Part shown: positions 6,371 through 15,646 of the stretch, piece by piece
Numbering within the stretch: position 1 is the stretch's first letter
Layout of the letters: every line of letters starts with the position of its first letter
NCBI GenBank assembly: GCA_036386415.1
Contig: DASVVT010000042.1
Location: forward strand, 1 to 56,695
Reading direction: 5' to 3'
Length of the DNA stretch: 56,695 nucleotides
DNA from: DASVVT01 sp036386415
GTDB lineage: Bacteria > Acidobacteriota > Blastocatellia > Pyrinomonadales > Pyrinomonadaceae
Notes under the pieces: generated by a model
What the model was told of the DNA's origin: nothing
What the model saw: the letters and a program-made list of their open reading frames with translations, nothing else
The model's database searches: none
Translations under genes and position numbers: made by a program

Positions 6371-7312
6371 TCAGTGCTGCGCCCCCTTGCCTGTTCTGAA
6401 TAACATCTTGGCGACACGACCGCCCGCGATTCTTTTAATGTCCGTCGCGAGAAAGCCTTCCTTAGCGCTGGCTGCCAGTGCGAGAGGCGACTTGAGCGAT
6501 GTGGGAATGGGCAGGAGCAGGCCGATCTCTGTCAGCCTCTCGCGGCAGGGCCCTAAGCCGGAGAAGCCCAGGCGGACGGCGATCTTTCCATTCTCGATGT
6601 GATGAAAGGCAAAGCGTGTCAGCCAATCATTGTCAATTGTGAGACAGACTTCCTCTGAATTAGTCATGGCGATGGAGTTCAAAAACTCTTCAAGAGTTTT
6701 CGGCGTACTCTTGATCTCAGGGTTGAGCATGTTTTTCCTGACGAAGGGATCGGCCAGCAGCGCCTGCACGATGTCCGTCTCGGGAAAGAGGTCTGTGAGC
6801 TTGATGACCTTGCCGGGATTATTGATGTCCGTATCCATCTCCTCGTCATAGTCCACCTGGCCTGGCTTTGCCAGGTCGAGCGTGAGAAGTCTTGTCTCTC
6901 CTGCCGGATGGGCTTCCCCCGTACACGAGGAGTAATAATTGTCTCTCAGGCTGACGAGCGAGCCGACGACGGAGAGCAGCGTGAAGGTTCGTTCGTATGT
7001 GCAGTCAGGAGGCGAAGGGTCGTCCGTCCCTGTCATGACTGCGTTGAATTCATCAAAGTCTTTCTTCGCTATGGCTCTGGCTGAGAACAGAATGTCGGTC
7101 GGAGTCTTCGCCGCACTGGCTTTGATCTCCGTAGTGCTCCAGCGAAGCGTGTAGCCGCCACTACGACCTGTCCAGATGATTCGATCCGCCTGGTTCGATG
7201 CTACAGAGCTGACCAGCGGAGAGTTGTGCGCCGGGGCAGACGTTGCGGCAGGCATGTATAAGCTGCACGTGATGAGCAAACAGGTGAGCTTTAAGCAGAT
7301 GATTCTTCGCAT
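6371..7312 (-). CDS. Secreted protein with DUF3298-like features
   Basis: A 313-residue protein with a signal peptide (MRRIICLKLTC, hydrophobic to about residue 23, cleavage near TSA). After a section of unclear nature comes a pattern reminiscent of DUF4163/DUF3298 proteins: VGSLVSLRDNYYSSC, GEAHPAGETRLLTLDL and KVIKLTDLFPE, followed by a C-terminal domain ending in GLGPCRERL and ALAASA. Related domains occur in extracellular parts of anti-sigma factors and in secreted proteins of unknown ligand. Its stop lies 44 bases from the yraN start in the same direction, so the two could be co-transcribed. No enzyme function can be claimed. Confidence 0.75.
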   Translation of the reverse strand: MRRIICLKLTCLLITCSLYMPAATSAPAHNSPLVSSVASNQADRIIWTGRSGGYTLRWSTTEIKASAAKTPTDILFSARAIAKKDFDEFNAVMTGTDDPSPPDCTYERTFTLLSVVGSLVSLRDNYYSSCTGEAHPAGETRLLTLDLAKPGQVDYDEEMDTDINNPGKVIKLTDLFPETDIVQALLADPFVRKNMLNPEIKSTPKTLEEFLNSIAMTNSEEVCLTIDNDWLTRFAFHHIENGKIAVRLGFSGLGPCRERLTEIGLLLPIPTSLKSPLALAASAKEGFLATDIKRIAGGRVAKMLFRTGKGAQH

Positions 7313-7349
7313 AGGGTGCTGGATTATACGCCAGTTTCATAGCAGGTAC

Positions 7350-7461
7350 AGAGAATTAAACGCAAAGAACGCAAAGAGGAAGACGCTGGAGGGAGCGAAG
7401 AAGAACTCCTCTGCGCCCTTTGCGTCTTGCAGTTCTTCGCGCCCTTTGCGTTTAATTCTCT
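7350..7461. repeat. Word-repeat hairpin, AAACGCAAAG family
   Basis: The outer 18 bases of each arm pair perfectly (AGAGAATTAAACGCAAAG against its complement at 7444-7461). The inner parts are tandem, imperfect copies of AACGCAAAG and pair only partly. It lies between two divergently transcribed genes, so here it cannot be a simple terminator for both sides. Related copies are at 9061, 12122 and 25902. Confidence 0.85.
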
Positions 7462-7599
7462 TTTCCTCTCCTTTCCGTGCGCGCCTGATCCTTGCAGGCC
7501 GTTTGGGGGCGCGTTACACTTCAAGCGCGTGGGGAAACTACGGACACATCGCTCGCCTGATCTCGCTCACGAAATAATGGAACCGGGGGATGGATAAAG

Positions 7600-9054
7600 A
7601 TGCCGGACGTGGAACGCGCCGAAGAAGAGTCTGGAATGGAAAGCAGAGAAGAGGAGGCGAGTGGTCTTGGCGGTGAGGCGAGCCGCGCGCTGCCGCTTGT
7701 GGCGGTCGTGGGACGCCCGAACGTCGGCAAGTCGACGCTGTTTAATCGACTCACGGGCGAGCGGCGAGCGATTGTCGGCGACGAGCCGGGCATCACGCGC
7801 GACCGCATCTACGGCGTGGCGGAGTGGAATGGTCATCGCTTTTCGATTGTTGATACGGGCGGCATCGTCCCAGATGACGATGCTGTGATTCCCGCCAACA
7901 TACTGAAGCAGGCATCCGCCGCCATTACTGAAGCGCAGGCGCTCGTTTGGGTGGTAGACGTGCGTAAAGGATTAACGCCGCTCGACGAGGAGCTGGCGCG
8001 GCTGCTGCGCGGGACTGGCAAGCGCGTGCTCGTTGCGGCCAATAAGGCGGACGCGGCGAAGCTTGAAGCGGACGCGGGCGAGTTTTTCCGCTTCGGCTTT
8101 GAAGACGTATTCCCTGTCTCGGCGGAGCACGGCGATGGCTTGGGCGACATGCTAGACACGCTGGTTGCCAGTTTCGAGTCGATTCCCGATACGGAAGATG
8201 AGGAGCGTGAACGGCGGTCGCGAGAGATCAAGCTGGCGATCATTGGACGCCCGAACGTCGGGAAATCATCGCTCTTGAATCGTCTGGTAGGCTCTGAGCG
8301 CGTCATCGTGTCGCCCATTGCAGGGACGACGCGCGACGCCGTCGATACAGTGCTCGAAGCCGAAGGCCAGAAGCTACGCATCATCGATACGGCGGGGATT
8401 CGGCGTAAGGGGAAGACGGAGGAGATGACCGAGAAGCTCTCTGTGATCATGGCGCGGCGCAGCCTGGAGCGTGCCGATGTCGCCATCGTCGTGGTCGATG
8501 CCGTGGAGGGCGTGGCGGCGCTCGATGCGAACATTGCTGGCTACGCGCATGAGGCTGGCTGCTCGATCATCATCGCCGTCAACAAGTGGGATGCGTTGAA
8601 GGATAAGGAGACGGGGACGCCTGCCGCCTTCGAGCGGGACTTGCGCGACAAGATGAAGTTTCTGGATTGGGCTCCGGTCGTCACCATCTCTGCCCTGAAG
8701 GGGCAGCGCGTAGAGAGACTCTTGCCGCTCGTGTTGCGTGCGAACGAGGCACGAGCGCGCCGGATTCCGACCTCGCAGTTGAACGCTTTTTTCGAAGAGA
8801 TGGTCGCGCAGCCGCGCGGAGGCTCAGCGCCCGCGCCGGGCAGAGGCGGCGTCTCGCGCCTGCACGTACAGTACATGACACAGGTGGGCGTGCGCCCGCC
8901 GACCTTCGTGCTCTTCACGGCGGGGGGCAGGCCGGGTCTGCATTTCTCATACGTGCGCTATCTACAGAATCGCCTGCGCGATGAGTTCGATTTCTTCGCC
9001 ACTCCGCTGCGCATCGTCGAGAGACATAAGAAAAGCAGAGGTGAGAGAAAATGA
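7600..9054 (+). CDS. der: Ribosome assembly GTPase Der (EngA)
   Basis: A 484-residue protein with two G domains in tandem, the mark of Der. The first P-loop, GRPNVGKST, is at about residue 38, with DTGG switch II near 86 and NKAD near 148. The second GRPNVGKSS is at about 216, with DTAGI near 265 and NKWD near 330. The C-terminal KH-like domain runs from about 385 (RVERLLPLV) to the basic end KKSRGERK. Der acts in maturation of the 50S ribosomal subunit in the cytoplasm. The first 30 residues are an acidic extension before the usual start (LPLVAVVGRPN). A hairpin separates it from the downstream kinase gene. Confidence 0.97.
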   Translation: MPDVERAEEESGMESREEEASGLGGEASRALPLVAVVGRPNVGKSTLFNRLTGERRAIVGDEPGITRDRIYGVAEWNGHRFSIVDTGGIVPDDDAVIPANILKQASAAITEAQALVWVVDVRKGLTPLDEELARLLRGTGKRVLVAANKADAAKLEADAGEFFRFGFEDVFPVSAEHGDGLGDMLDTLVASFESIPDTEDEERERRSREIKLAIIGRPNVGKSSLLNRLVGSERVIVSPIAGTTRDAVDTVLEAEGQKLRIIDTAGIRRKGKTEEMTEKLSVIMARRSLERADVAIVVVDAVEGVAALDANIAGYAHEAGCSIIIAVNKWDALKDKETGTPAAFERDLRDKMKFLDWAPVVTISALKGQRVERLLPLVLRANEARARRIPTSQLNAFFEEMVAQPRGGSAPAPGRGGVSRLHVQYMTQVGVRPPTFVLFTAGGRPGLHFSYVRYLQNRLRDEFDFFATPLRIVERHKKSRGERK

Positions 9055-9060
9055 TGGGGA

Positions 9061-9167
9061 AGATTTAAACGCAAAGAACGCAAAGGAGGAAAGTCGCAAA
9101 GGGCGCAAAGAGATTCAACTCTCTGCGTCCTTTGCGAACATCCTTTGCGTCCTCTGCGTTTAAATCT
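9061..9167. repeat. Word-repeat hairpin, AAACGCAAAG family
   Basis: The left arm AGATTTAAACGCAAAG... and right arm ...CTCTGCGTTTAAATCT pair over most of 50 bases, with tandem CGCAAAG words in each. It starts seven bases after the der stop. Its right flank, read in reverse, is CAGGGAAG, close to the flank of the copies at 12122 and 25902. Confidence 0.88.
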
Positions 9168-9215
9168 TCCCTGTTTAGACACGCTCAAGGTTATTATCGG
9201 CTTTTTCTAGTTTTT

Positions 9216-12101
9216 ATGACAGAACCCGACATCAATGGAATGCCGGAGCCGGAGGAGGCTGTCACGAGCGCCGAGACGGGCGCGCTCTTCGAGTACCTGC
9301 GTGAAGCGACGGAGCAGTTGGAAGTCGTCAACCGCGTGGTCGCCGCCGTCAATTCCGGTCGCACGATAGATCAGGTCTTCAACCTGGCGAGCGAGCAGAT
9401 GCGAGCGCTCATCCCGTTTGACCGCGCTTCCATAGCGCTCTGCGAAGAGGACTGCGAGCGGCTGCGTGTCTTCGCCCTCTCGGGCGAGCACACGAGTCCG
9501 CTGACCGTCGGCGCGGTGGCGGCGATGAGCGGCTCTGTGACGGAATTCGCGCTTAAGCGGCGCGAGATGATCGTCATTCCAGAGCTGGGCACGGAGAAGC
9601 GTTTCAATGTCTATGACGATCTCAAGAGCGGCGTCTTTCACTCGGCGGTCTGCTGCCCGCTCTTCTCCACGCATCGCGCTATCGGCAGCCTCAATCTGAC
9701 GAGCCGCACTCCGCGCGCCTATGGCCGTAAGCACCTGCTCGCGCTCGAACGCCTCGCGCCGCCGCTCGCCATTGCGATTGAAAAGGTGCTGCTGCTGGAA
9801 CAGGCCGAGCAGCGCTCGCGCGAGATGGAAGCAGCGGCCAGACGCGAGGAGCTGGCCGGACGCATCGGGCGCTCGCTCTCCAGCTCGCTCGATCCCTCTT
9901 CCGTTTTGCAGGAGACGGTGGACGAGCTGGGTCGTGCGCTTGATGCGGATCGCTGCCATGTCAGTCTCTTCGATGGCGAGGAAGACTATGCGCTGGTCGG
10001 GTATGAGTACCTGGCGCGGCGCGACGCCGTCTCGATGCGCGGGCATCGGATACCTTTGCGCTCAAGTCCCTATGCCCGACGCGTGCTCGCTTCGGATGAC
10101 CCGATGGCTGTCACAGATACGAGCACGCTGGAAGAATGCGAGCTGACGGAGTTGTATGATCGTCTGCGTGTGCGTGCCCTGCTCGCCGCGCCTTTGATTA
10201 TCGGCGGCGCGCGGCGTGGATTGCTGGAGCTTCACGACGGCAGGGGCGCGCGCGAGTGGACGCCGGATGAGGTGAAGCTTTTGGGCGCTGTCGCCGCACA
10301 GGTCTCCGTCGCGCTGACGAACGCGCGGCTCTACGAAGCGAGCCAGCGCCGCAGCCGTGAGCTGGAAGGGCTCTATCAAATCTCGCGCGCCTTCTCCACC
10401 CTCAAGGATACGTCGGAGATTTACGGGCGTTTGACGCGCGCCATCGCCGAGCTGGTCGGCGCAGAGCGCTGCCTGCTCGCCACCTATGATCGACGCCACA
10501 ACACTGTGCGCGCTGAAGCGCCCGGCTACAACACGCTGCCGGAGATGATCCGTGAGTTTCGCTTCTCGCTCAACCCGGACGGCACGAGCGCCCACATCTA
10601 CCAGACGGGCGAGCCCTTCTTCTCCAACAATCCGGCGGGAGATACGCGCTTCGATCAGAACTTCATCGCGCGCTACGGCGTGCGCTCTGTCTTAAGCGTG
10701 CCGATGCGCATCAAGCGCGAGTTGATCGGCTTCATCTACGTCGCCAATCGTCCGGGCGGCTTTCGTGAGCGCGATGTGCGGCTGCTGGAAATCTTCGGCG
10801 CGCAGGCCGCCGAGACCATTGCCAACGCGCGCCTCTTTGCGACCATCCAGGCGCAGGCCGAGCGCGAAGCGGTCGTCAACCGCCTGCTGCTCATCCTGCA
10901 ACAGACCTCCGATCCGAAGCGCGCCGCCGAAACGGTCGTGGAGCGCGTCGGCGAAGTCCTGGACCTTGATCGCTGCATCGTCATCCTCTTCGCCGATAAC
11001 GAGCACGGAGATTTTCGCGGCGAATGGTGTCGCACAGGGATCGCCCGCGTCAGCGATGACCCGGAGGTGCAGGAGCGCTCGCCCATCCCTTACTGGATCA
11101 AGACGCATCGCCAGCCGCTCGTTATCTCTGACGTACAGACGCACCAGTTGGCCGAAGGAATTGAAGACCTGATCGAGAAGACGGGATTGCGTAGTATTGC
11201 GGTCGTGCCCATCCTGCATCAGGGGCGCGTCATCGGAGCGCTCAACGCGCACCAGACCAGGCATCAGCGGCGCTGGGCCGAAGATGATATTGATCTGTTG
11301 ACAGCCGTGGCGACGCAGGTCGGCTCCACCCTCGAGAATGCGCGGCTGATCTCGGAGCTGCGCGAAGCCAATCGCCTCAAGGATGAGTTCCTGGCGACCG
11401 TCTCGCACGAATTGCGCACGCCGCTGACGGCGATACGCGGCTGGGTCGAGCTGCTCAGCGAGAGCGAGTTGATGGCAACCGACGAAGAACTGGCCGACGG
11501 CATCAACGTCATCAAAAACTCCGCCGCCTCGCTCTCGCAGTTGATCTCAGACCTGCTCGATCTATCGCGCATCCAGCGCAAGGTGCTGCGTCTGGAGTGC
11601 AAGCCTTACGATATTAACCTGGCTATTCTGGACGCAGAGCAGACTGTGCGCCAGTCTGCTCTGGCGCGCAACCTGGACCTGCGGCTGGCGCTCGATGAAA
11701 ACCTGCCCGCCGTCAATATAGACCCCCAGCGCATCCAGCAGGTGCTCTGGAATCTGCTCACCAACAGCATCAAGTTCACGCCTGAAGGCGGGCAGATCAT
11801 TGTCCGCTCGCGCTTGATCGACACGGCGAAGATTCTGGTCAATGAGGACGAGACGGAAGCGACCCGCTGGGTGGTCGTCGAAGTAGAGGACACGGGCGAG
11901 GGCATCCCGGCAGATTTTCTGCCCTACGTCTGGGATCGCTTCCGCCAGGCTGACGGCTCGACCACGCGCCGCCACGGAGGGCTCGGCATCGGCCTCGCGC
12001 TCGTTAAAGAGCTGGTCGAAGCGCACGGCGGACACGCTGAAGCCAAGAGCGATGGACACGGCGCAACCTTTACAGTGCGCCTGCCTGTTCCTCTCGATTG
12101 A
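9216..12101 (+). CDS. Soluble sensor histidine kinase with four GAF domains
   Basis: A 961-residue cytoplasmic protein with no membrane segments. Four GAF-like sensor units follow one another (about residues 20-195, 205-375, 380-560, 565-705), each ending in a coiled-coil linker (ALTNARLYE, TIANARLF, TLENARLI). Then comes a HisKA dimerisation domain with SHELRTPL (phosphorylated His near 731) and an HATPase domain with NLLTNSIKF, DTGEGI and GLGIGLALV. It should autophosphorylate in response to ligands or redox state sensed by the GAFs. No response regulator gene is adjacent, so it is an orphan kinase. I place the start at ATG 9216 (MTEPDING), because the longer frame from 9132 begins inside the preceding hairpin; even here no ribosome binding site is visible. 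Confidence 0.92.
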   Translation: MTEPDINGMPEPEEAVTSAETGALFEYLREATEQLEVVNRVVAAVNSGRTIDQVFNLASEQMRALIPFDRASIALCEEDCERLRVFALSGEHTSPLTVGAVAAMSGSVTEFALKRREMIVIPELGTEKRFNVYDDLKSGVFHSAVCCPLFSTHRAIGSLNLTSRTPRAYGRKHLLALERLAPPLAIAIEKVLLLEQAEQRSREMEAAARREELAGRIGRSLSSSLDPSSVLQETVDELGRALDADRCHVSLFDGEEDYALVGYEYLARRDAVSMRGHRIPLRSSPYARRVLASDDPMAVTDTSTLEECELTELYDRLRVRALLAAPLIIGGARRGLLELHDGRGAREWTPDEVKLLGAVAAQVSVALTNARLYEASQRRSRELEGLYQISRAFSTLKDTSEIYGRLTRAIAELVGAERCLLATYDRRHNTVRAEAPGYNTLPEMIREFRFSLNPDGTSAHIYQTGEPFFSNNPAGDTRFDQNFIARYGVRSVLSVPMRIKRELIGFIYVANRPGGFRERDVRLLEIFGAQAAETIANARLFATIQAQAEREAVVNRLLLILQQTSDPKRAAETVVERVGEVLDLDRCIVILFADNEHGDFRGEWCRTGIARVSDDPEVQERSPIPYWIKTHRQPLVISDVQTHQLAEGIEDLIEKTGLRSIAVVPILHQGRVIGALNAHQTRHQRRWAEDDIDLLTAVATQVGSTLENARLISELREANRLKDEFLATVSHELRTPLTAIRGWVELLSESELMATDEELADGINVIKNSAASLSQLISDLLDLSRIQRKVLRLECKPYDINLAILDAEQTVRQSALARNLDLRLALDENLPAVNIDPQRIQQVLWNLLTNSIKFTPEGGQIIVRSRLIDTAKILVNEDETEATRWVVVEVEDTGEGIPADFLPYVWDRFRQADGSTTRRHGGLGIGLALVKELVEAHGGHAEAKSDGHGATFTVRLPVPLD

Positions 12102-12121
12102 GTGTCAGGGAAAGACGAGAA

Positions 12122-12212
12122 TTAAACGCTGGAGGTGCGCAAAGGTTTTCGCAAAGGGGTTGCTTCTTCGCTTCCTTTGCGTCTTCATACTTGGCGCGCC
12201 TCCAGCGTTTAA
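12122..12212. repeat. Word-repeat hairpin, AAACGC family
   Basis: Outer arms TTAAACGCTGGAGG (12122-12135) and CCTCCAGCGTTTAA (12199-12212) pair perfectly; inner CGCAAAGG words pair imperfectly. The left flank TGAGTGTCAGGGAA (starting at the kinase stop codon, 12099) is repeated in reverse orientation beside the hairpin at 25902, showing that the repeat unit extends past the arms. Confidence 0.85.
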
Positions 12213-12254
12213 AGTTTTTCCGTACCGGCAAAGCGATTTCTGAGGATGTAATTG

Positions 12255-13433
12255 ATGACGGAGAGAGCCATCGAATGGCAGGTGACGGCGCGGGAGGGCG
12301 AGGCGCGGGCAGGGCTGCTGAGAACGCGGCGCTCGCTCATTGAGACGCCTGTCTTCATGCCCGTCGGCACGCTCGGCACGGTCAAGGGGATGCGCTTCGA
12401 GGCGCTCGAATCCCCGGAGCTTGATGCGCGCGTCATTCTCGGAAATACATATCACCTGTGGCTGCGTCCCGGCACGGAGACGATCAGAGAGTGTGGCGGG
12501 CTGCATCGTTTCACCGGGTGGGAAAGAGCGTTGCTGACGGATTCGGGCGGGTTTCAGGTGTGGAGCCTGAATGATCTGCGTAAGCTCACGGAAGAGGGGA
12601 CGGAGTTTCGCTCGCACGTTGACGGGAGTTTGCGCTTTCTCTCACCGGAGGTCTCAATGGAGGTGCAGGCGGCGCTCGGCTCAGAGATCGCGATGGCCTT
12701 CGACGAATGCGCGCCGGGCAAAGCGTCGCTTGAGGAGGCGCGCCGGAGCATGGAGTTGACGGCGCGCTGGGCCAGACGATCACGCTCGCGCTTTCTTGAG
12801 TTGCAGCGCGACGGGGCGGACACGGGACGCACGGAAGCCTCTGACGGATTGACCGGAGCACAGGCTCTTTTCGGAATCATACAGGGAGCGTCCTATCAAG
12901 ACCTGCGACGCGAGAGCCTGGAACGCACGCTGGAGATAGGCTTTGACGGCTACGCCATAGGGGGCTTGAGCGTCGGCGAAGAGAAGCCCGTCATGTACGA
13001 GGTGATCGCAGAGATCGCGCCGCGTATGCCCGCCGAGAGCCCGCGCTATCTGATGGGGGTCGGCACGCCCGAAGACCTGTTGGAAGCGGTGGCGCGCGGC
13101 GTGGATATGTTCGACTGCGTGCTGCCGACGCGAAACGGGCGCACCGGGCAGGCTTTCACCGCGAAGGGCAAGCTGAACGTCAAGAATGCGCGCTGGGCGC
13201 GCGACGTGCGACCGCTCGACGAACTTTGTGCATGCTCGGTTTGCCAGCGCCACACGCGCGCCTACATCCGCCACCTCTACATGACCGGAGAGATGCTCGG
13301 CAGCATCCTCTTGACGCATCACAACCTCGCCTTCTTCCTTGACACTATGCGACGGGTGAGGCAAGCTATCCGGTCTGGCGATTTCACGCGATTTCGACGA
13401 CAATTCTTAAATAGTCTGGAGTCTGGAGTCTAG
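12255..13433 (+). CDS. tgt: Queuine tRNA-ribosyltransferase
   Basis: A 392-residue enzyme that exchanges the first anticodon guanine of GU(N) tRNAs for the queuosine precursor preQ1. Visible family parts are FMPVGTLGTVKG, the base-binding LTDSGGFQV with its catalytic-site Asp near residue 98, MAFDECAP, the second active-site stretch GVDMFDCVLPTRNGR with the nucleophilic Asp, and the zinc site CACSVC..H near residue 325-330. The length is normal for bacterial Tgt. ATG at 12255 is preferred over TTG at 12252, after TGAGG. The last residues (SLESGV) and the stop are encoded inside a word-repeat hairpin, so the repeat has shaped the C-terminus. It heads the common order tgt-yajC-secD-secF. Confidence 0.97.
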   Translation: MTERAIEWQVTAREGEARAGLLRTRRSLIETPVFMPVGTLGTVKGMRFEALESPELDARVILGNTYHLWLRPGTETIRECGGLHRFTGWERALLTDSGGFQVWSLNDLRKLTEEGTEFRSHVDGSLRFLSPEVSMEVQAALGSEIAMAFDECAPGKASLEEARRSMELTARWARRSRSRFLELQRDGADTGRTEASDGLTGAQALFGIIQGASYQDLRRESLERTLEIGFDGYAIGGLSVGEEKPVMYEVIAEIAPRMPAESPRYLMGVGTPEDLLEAVARGVDMFDCVLPTRNGRTGQAFTAKGKLNVKNARWARDVRPLDELCACSVCQRHTRAYIRHLYMTGEMLGSILLTHHNLAFFLDTMRRVRQAIRSGDFTRFRRQFLNSLESGV

Positions 13434-13491
13434 AGTCTGGAGTCAACAGAACATTCCTGGACTCTGGACTCCAGACTCTAGACTCCAGACT
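13413..13491. repeat. Word-repeat hairpin (GAGTCTG words) overlapping the tgt stop
   Basis: Arms made of tandem AGTCTGG/AGTCTAG units (13413-13444) pair with CCAGACT units ending at 13491. The tgt stop codon at 13431-13433 lies within the left arm, and the yajC ATG follows the right arm by seven bases with no Shine-Dalgarno sequence between. Confidence 0.88.
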
Positions 13492-13498
13492 GTCTATT

Positions 13499-13813
13499 AT
13501 GTTGGCACTTTCCATCCTTTTTCAGAATCCGGGCGGCGGCAACTTTCTCGTCGCCATCCTGCCGTGGGTCTTAATCTTCGGCGTCTTCTACGTGCTCATC
13601 ATCATGCCGCAGCGCAAGCGGCAGCGCGAGTTGCAGCAGACCATCGCGCAGTTGAAAGCTGGCGACCGCATCGTGACGACGGGCGGCATTATCGGCACCA
13701 TCACGGCAGTGCGGGAGACGAGCCTGCTCTTGCGGAGCGCCGATAAGTCTATCCTCGAAGTGTCGCGCTCGGCTGTCGCCGGATTGCATGGGGACATCGA
13801 AGAGAAGAAGTAG
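13499..13813 (+). CDS. yajC: Preprotein translocase accessory subunit YajC
   Basis: A 104-residue protein with one membrane helix at about residues 17-36 (FLVAILPWVLIFGVFYVLIIM) followed by the family motif PQRKRQRELQ and the soluble end (GDRIVTTGGIIGTITAV). YajC associates with SecD and SecF in the inner membrane and supports Sec export. It has normal length and sits between tgt and secD, as is usual. No ribosome binding site is visible; the start lies directly behind a strong hairpin. Confidence 0.95.
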   Translation: MLALSILFQNPGGGNFLVAILPWVLIFGVFYVLIIMPQRKRQRELQQTIAQLKAGDRIVTTGGIIGTITAVRETSLLLRSADKSILEVSRSAVAGLHGDIEEKK

Positions 13814-13867
13814 GCCATCGTCAGGTCTTTAATCTTGCGCTCTCGGGCGCACAGGGCTTTCAGGTTT

Positions 13868-15559
13868 ATGAAGAAAAAGAATCTCCTTCAGCGTGTCATC
13901 GTGATCGTCATCGTCACACTGGCCGCGCTCTACGCTGTGATTGGGCCGCGCCACCGCCCTACGCGACAGGACTTCACCTGGGCGGGTGTCAAAAAGACGC
14001 TCTCCGAGAACATTCCTCTCGGCCTTGATCTCAAAGGCGGGTCGCATCTCGTCATGCGTGTCAAGACAGAGGAATATCTGAAGACTTTGACGGAAGGCAA
14101 TATGGCCGCCGCACAAAAGGCCGCCGTGGATCAAGGGTTCGCCATTTCCGACGCGCGCGCGGATGCGGCGAACGGTAATTACCGCGTCGTGCTCACGGCA
14201 AATGATGCGACCAAGATCAATGAGATACGCGACGCCGTAACCAATAAGGTGAACTTCGCGGATTGGTCGCAGGCCATCTCAGGCAACACGATCACCTGGA
14301 CGCTGCCGACGGCTGCCCAACGTGAATTAGGTAACCAGGCGACCGAGCAGGCGCTGAAAATCATCGAAAGCCGCATCAACGCAGTGGGCGTAGCAGAACC
14401 CACTTTGCAGACGCACGGCGCGACGGGCTCGAACCAGATTCTTCTACAGATGCCCGGCATTCAAGACCCGGAACGCGTCAAAAAGCTGCTCGTCGGCGCA
14501 TCAAAGCTCGATCTGGTGCACGTCGTCAGCGAACCCAGCCCGTCTCCCGTCAAGACGTATGCGACGCGGGAAGAGGCCATCCAGTCGCTTGGCGGTACTG
14601 AGCCGCCGAATCGCAAGGTGCTGCCTTACGCCGAGCGCGACGAGCCAACCTCTGGCGCAACGGAGAATGCAAATCAGGACGCGCCGAAGCGCTGGGTCGT
14701 GGTGGAATGGCCTGCCGTCGTTGATGGCAGCGAACTGCGCAGCGCTCAAGCCGTCAGCGGACGCGGCGGCGCAAACGATTACCAGGTCGCTTTCAACCTG
14801 AAACCGTCGGGCGCGGAGAAGTTCGGAGCCTGGACCGGCGCGAACATCAATCAATACATGGGCGTGGTCTTAGACAATGAAGTCAAGTCGGTCGCCTACA
14901 TCAAGTCGCAGATCAACGATTCGGGCGAGATCAGTGGAAAATTCACGCAGCAATCGGCGGAAGACCTCGCGCTCACCTTGCGTTCGGGAGCGCTGCCCGC
15001 ACCGATTGAGTATCTGGAAGAGCGCACGGTCGGCCCGAGCCTCGGCGCGGATTCGATACGCTCCGGCGTGACGGCCTCTGTCGCCGGAGTCCTCTTCGTG
15101 ATTCTCTTCATGGTCTTTTACTATCGCGGCTCGGGCGTGAACGCCGTGATCGCTCTGCTCCTGAACCTGATTCTGACGCTGGCGGCGCTCGTTCTCTTCA
15201 AAGCGACGCTGACGCTGCCCGGAATTGCCGGTATCATTCTCGGCATCGGCATGGCCGTTGACTCCAACGTGCTTATTTTCGAGCGCATACGTGAAGAGTG
15301 GCAGACCGGAAAGACCATTCCCTCGGCAGTCGAGCAGGGGTTCTCGCGCGCCTTTGCGACCATCATAGACACGCACGTGACCACGATCGTGGCGTCGCTC
15401 TTTCTCTTTATCTTCGGCACCGGGCCGATACGCGGTTTCGCTGTCACGTTGGTGCTTGGATTGATCGCCAATCTTTTCTCGGCTGTCTATGTCTCGCGCA
15501 CGATCTTTATATGGGTGCTCGCTCGGAAAGGGTCTCGCGTCGAGTCGCTCAGTATTTAA
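13868..15559 (+). CDS. secD: Protein translocase subunit SecD
   Basis: A 563-residue inner-membrane protein. The N-terminal helix (VIVIVIVTLAALYAVIG) is followed by the P1 periplasmic domain with the family motifs GLDLKGGSHLVM, RINAVGVAEPT and LLQMPGIQDPERVK. The export domain leads to the RND-type membrane part (SLGADSIRSGVTAS, GIAGIILGIGMAVDSNVLIFERIREE), where the conserved Asp of GMAVDSNV is the proton-relay site. SecD with SecF uses the proton gradient to pull secreted proteins out of the SecYEG channel. The start is taken at ATG 13868 (MKKKNLLQ) rather than TTG 13835, which would add 11 residues not seen in typical SecD. About 50 residues between the two periplasmic parts (EPPNRKVLPYAERDE) are a low-conservation insertion. 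Confidence 0.97.
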   Translation: MKKKNLLQRVIVIVIVTLAALYAVIGPRHRPTRQDFTWAGVKKTLSENIPLGLDLKGGSHLVMRVKTEEYLKTLTEGNMAAAQKAAVDQGFAISDARADAANGNYRVVLTANDATKINEIRDAVTNKVNFADWSQAISGNTITWTLPTAAQRELGNQATEQALKIIESRINAVGVAEPTLQTHGATGSNQILLQMPGIQDPERVKKLLVGASKLDLVHVVSEPSPSPVKTYATREEAIQSLGGTEPPNRKVLPYAERDEPTSGATENANQDAPKRWVVVEWPAVVDGSELRSAQAVSGRGGANDYQVAFNLKPSGAEKFGAWTGANINQYMGVVLDNEVKSVAYIKSQINDSGEISGKFTQQSAEDLALTLRSGALPAPIEYLEERTVGPSLGADSIRSGVTASVAGVLFVILFMVFYYRGSGVNAVIALLLNLILTLAALVLFKATLTLPGIAGIILGIGMAVDSNVLIFERIREEWQTGKTIPSAVEQGFSRAFATIIDTHVTTIVASLFLFIFGTGPIRGFAVTLVLGLIANLFSAVYVSRTIFIWVLARKGSRVESLSI

Positions 15560-15563
15560 CAGC

Positions 15564-15639
15564 AGCGATGAGTGACGAGCGAGAAGTGATTAGGTAAATC
15601 ACTCGTCGCTCATCGCTCATCACTCATCACTCATCACTG
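15564..15639. repeat. Word-repeat hairpin (GATGAGTGAC words)
   Basis: A left arm of GCGATGAGTGACGAGCGAG-type words pairs imperfectly with a longer right arm of tandem TCATCAC/TCATCGC units. It fills the gap between secD and secF and ends eight bases before the secF ATG, again without a ribosome binding site. Confidence 0.85.
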
Positions 15640-15646
15640 TACTGGT

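Noticed and set aside
7350..9167. CRISPR-like look of repeated CGCAAAG words
   Set aside because: The units are 7-10 bases, imperfect, without unique spacers of constant length, and arranged as two facing arms; this is an inverted repeat.
9132..9215. Longer N-terminus for the histidine kinase
   Set aside because: These 28 codons lie mostly within the hairpin at 9061-9167 and do not resemble a GAF-protein start.
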